16,244 nt of DNA, from assembly GCA_945871455.1 (NCBI GenBank), contig CAMBXJ010000037.1, positions 1-16,244 on the forward strand, written 5' to 3'. Positions within the stretch are counted from its first letter, which is position 1. Each line of letters starts with the position of its first letter. The stretch is from Asaia bogorensis. GTDB lineage: Bacteria; Pseudomonadota; Alphaproteobacteria; Acetobacterales; Acetobacteraceae. Of this stretch, positions 15,661 to 16,244 are shown in pieces. The translations under genes and the position numbers were made by a program. The notes below the pieces were generated by a model. It was not told the DNA's origin and did no database searches. It saw nothing but the letters and a program-made list of their open reading frames with translations.

Positions 15661-15782
15661 CGCCCAGGAATGAACTTGTTCTCCCGGCATCGAGCACGAA
15701 CCCATCCGCGTCATGGCGTGCCCGCGCCCAACATGACGAGTCCGACCGCCCATCCGCCAACGGGCGCGATAATTCCTGGGCG
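15661..15782. repeat. 122-bp element with 11-bp inverted ends, containing copy 2 of the 27-bp repeat
   Basis: CGCCCAGGAAT (15661-15671) and ATTCCTGGGCG (15772-15782) are perfect inverted ends. Between them, 15686-15712 is identical to 14392-14418. The layout fits a small non-autonomous repeat element. It ends 73 bases before the M20 peptidase start, so it may have altered that promoter. Confidence 0.6.
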
Positions 15783-15855
15783 CCGACGAACCCAGGCTTG
15801 AGATCGGCCCCTCCCCCACCGCACAATGCAGATCCCAGCAGGAGCGCACGATCCC

Positions 15856-16244
15856 ATGACCACCCTGATCACCCAGGTAACCGACCTGACCGCCGACCTG
15901 GTGCGCCTCGACAGCCGCAGCTTCCTGTCCAATCTGGCGGTCGCGGATCGGATCGAGGCCGAGTTGAGCGGGTTTGAGATCGAACGCCTGGATTACACGG
16001 ATCCGGCCGGGGTCGCGAAGCGGGTGCTGGTGGCCAATCGCGGCGGGCCGGGCGGCATCGCGTTCTCGGGCCACATGGACACCGTGCCGGACACCGGCTG
16101 GAAGGAAGACCCGTGGTCGGCGCGCATCGATGACGACGGGATCATGCACGGCCTGGGCACCACCGACATGAAAGGCCCGGTCGCCGCGGCGATCCTGGCC
16201 GCGCGGATGGTGCCGGATGGCATCCCGGTGACCCTGCTGATCAC
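15856..16244 (+). CDS. M20 family metallopeptidase (ArgE/DapE type), 5' part only
   Basis: This would be a zinc-dependent hydrolase of N-acyl amino acids, such as acetylornithine deacetylase or succinyl-diaminopimelate desuccinylase. The first 129 codons are in the window and the gene continues past the end. The first metal ligand is H73 in FSGHMDTVPDTGW, with the catalytic Asp at D75. The bridging Asp is D104 in GLGTTDMKGPVAAAI. The start ATG at 15856 has AGGAG about 12 bases upstream, slightly far. A 122-bp repeat element ends 73 bases before the start. Without the second half it cannot be assigned to ArgE, DapE or a carboxypeptidase branch. Confidence 0.92.
   Translation, partial: MTTLITQVTDLTADLVRLDSRSFLSNLAVADRIEAELSGFEIERLDYTDPAGVAKRVLVANRGGPGGIAFSGHMDTVPDTGWKEDPWSARIDDDGIMHGLGTTDMKGPVAAAILAARMVPDGIPVTLLI

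Larger units (their letters stand above)
14305..15855. other. Long non-coding region rich in repeats
   Basis: About 1.55 kb lies between two divergent genes (FKBP on minus, M20 peptidase on plus) with no convincing gene. Open frames exist on both strands, but they run through inverted repeats, have no recognisable domain and lack good start signals. About 14580-14860 is visibly less GC-rich than the rest. The region holds four repeat structures and a pair of possible regulator sites, listed separately. I found no tRNA, tmRNA or RNase P signature. Confidence 0.75.

Noticed and set aside
15263..15826. Minus-strand open frame (187 codons) in the repeat region
   Set aside because: It spans two different repeat elements, and parts of it are encoded by the repeat arms. 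No domain and no start signal.

Overview
The window looks like chromosomal DNA from a GC-rich alphaproteobacterium. The codon choice, the gene families and the style of intergenic palindromes fit Rhodospirillales, perhaps Acetobacteraceae. This is an inference from general character, not from a marker gene. There is no rRNA, tRNA, phage gene, transposase or CRISPR array. Twelve protein genes are supported; the last is cut by the window end.

Layout. Positions 1-67 hold a palindromic repeat cut by the window start. Positions 202-4477 (minus strand) carry an RND efflux adaptor and inner-membrane pump in one tight operon, without an outer-membrane channel or regulator. A spacer of about 370 bases with a 48-base-arm inverted repeat follows, then a GNAT acetyltransferase (minus). 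Positions 5688-11561 form a surface-glycan locus. On the plus strand are a GtrA-type flippase, a small phosphoglycosyl transferase, a GtrB/DPM1-like GT2 and a second GT2. Converging on them from the minus strand are an outer-membrane beta-barrel and a WecG/TagA/CpsF glycosyltransferase, which overlap each other as ATGA. Positions 11740-14304 (minus) hold an HSL-type alpha/beta hydrolase, a thiolase and an FKBP prolyl isomerase. The thiolase and hydrolase are coupled (TGA-T-ATG). Positions 14305-15855 are a long non-coding stretch rich in inverted and direct repeats, with a pair of spaced AATGGTTAA sites. An M20 metallopeptidase (ArgE/DapE type) begins at 15856 and runs off the end.

How the genes may work together. 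The phosphoglycosyl transferase would start a lipid-linked glycan on undecaprenyl phosphate. The DPM1-like GT2 and GtrA form a plausible pair that makes and flips an undecaprenyl-phosphate sugar. The second GT2 and the WecG-type enzyme would add sugars. The beta-barrel resembles outer-membrane proteins found in exopolysaccharide loci. No Wzx, Wzy, Wza or Wzc gene is visible, so the pathway is incomplete here.

The most distinctive signals are: five 15-bp tandem repeats inside the first GT2 gene; a 142-bp tail-to-tail coding overlap between the second GT2 and the WecG-type gene; a perfect 16-bp palindrome over the start codon of the beta-barrel gene; a pair of CtrA-like half-sites two helical turns apart; and several unrelated repeat families packed into one intergenic region. 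I did not find a clearly new biological system. The glycan locus is the best candidate for follow-up.
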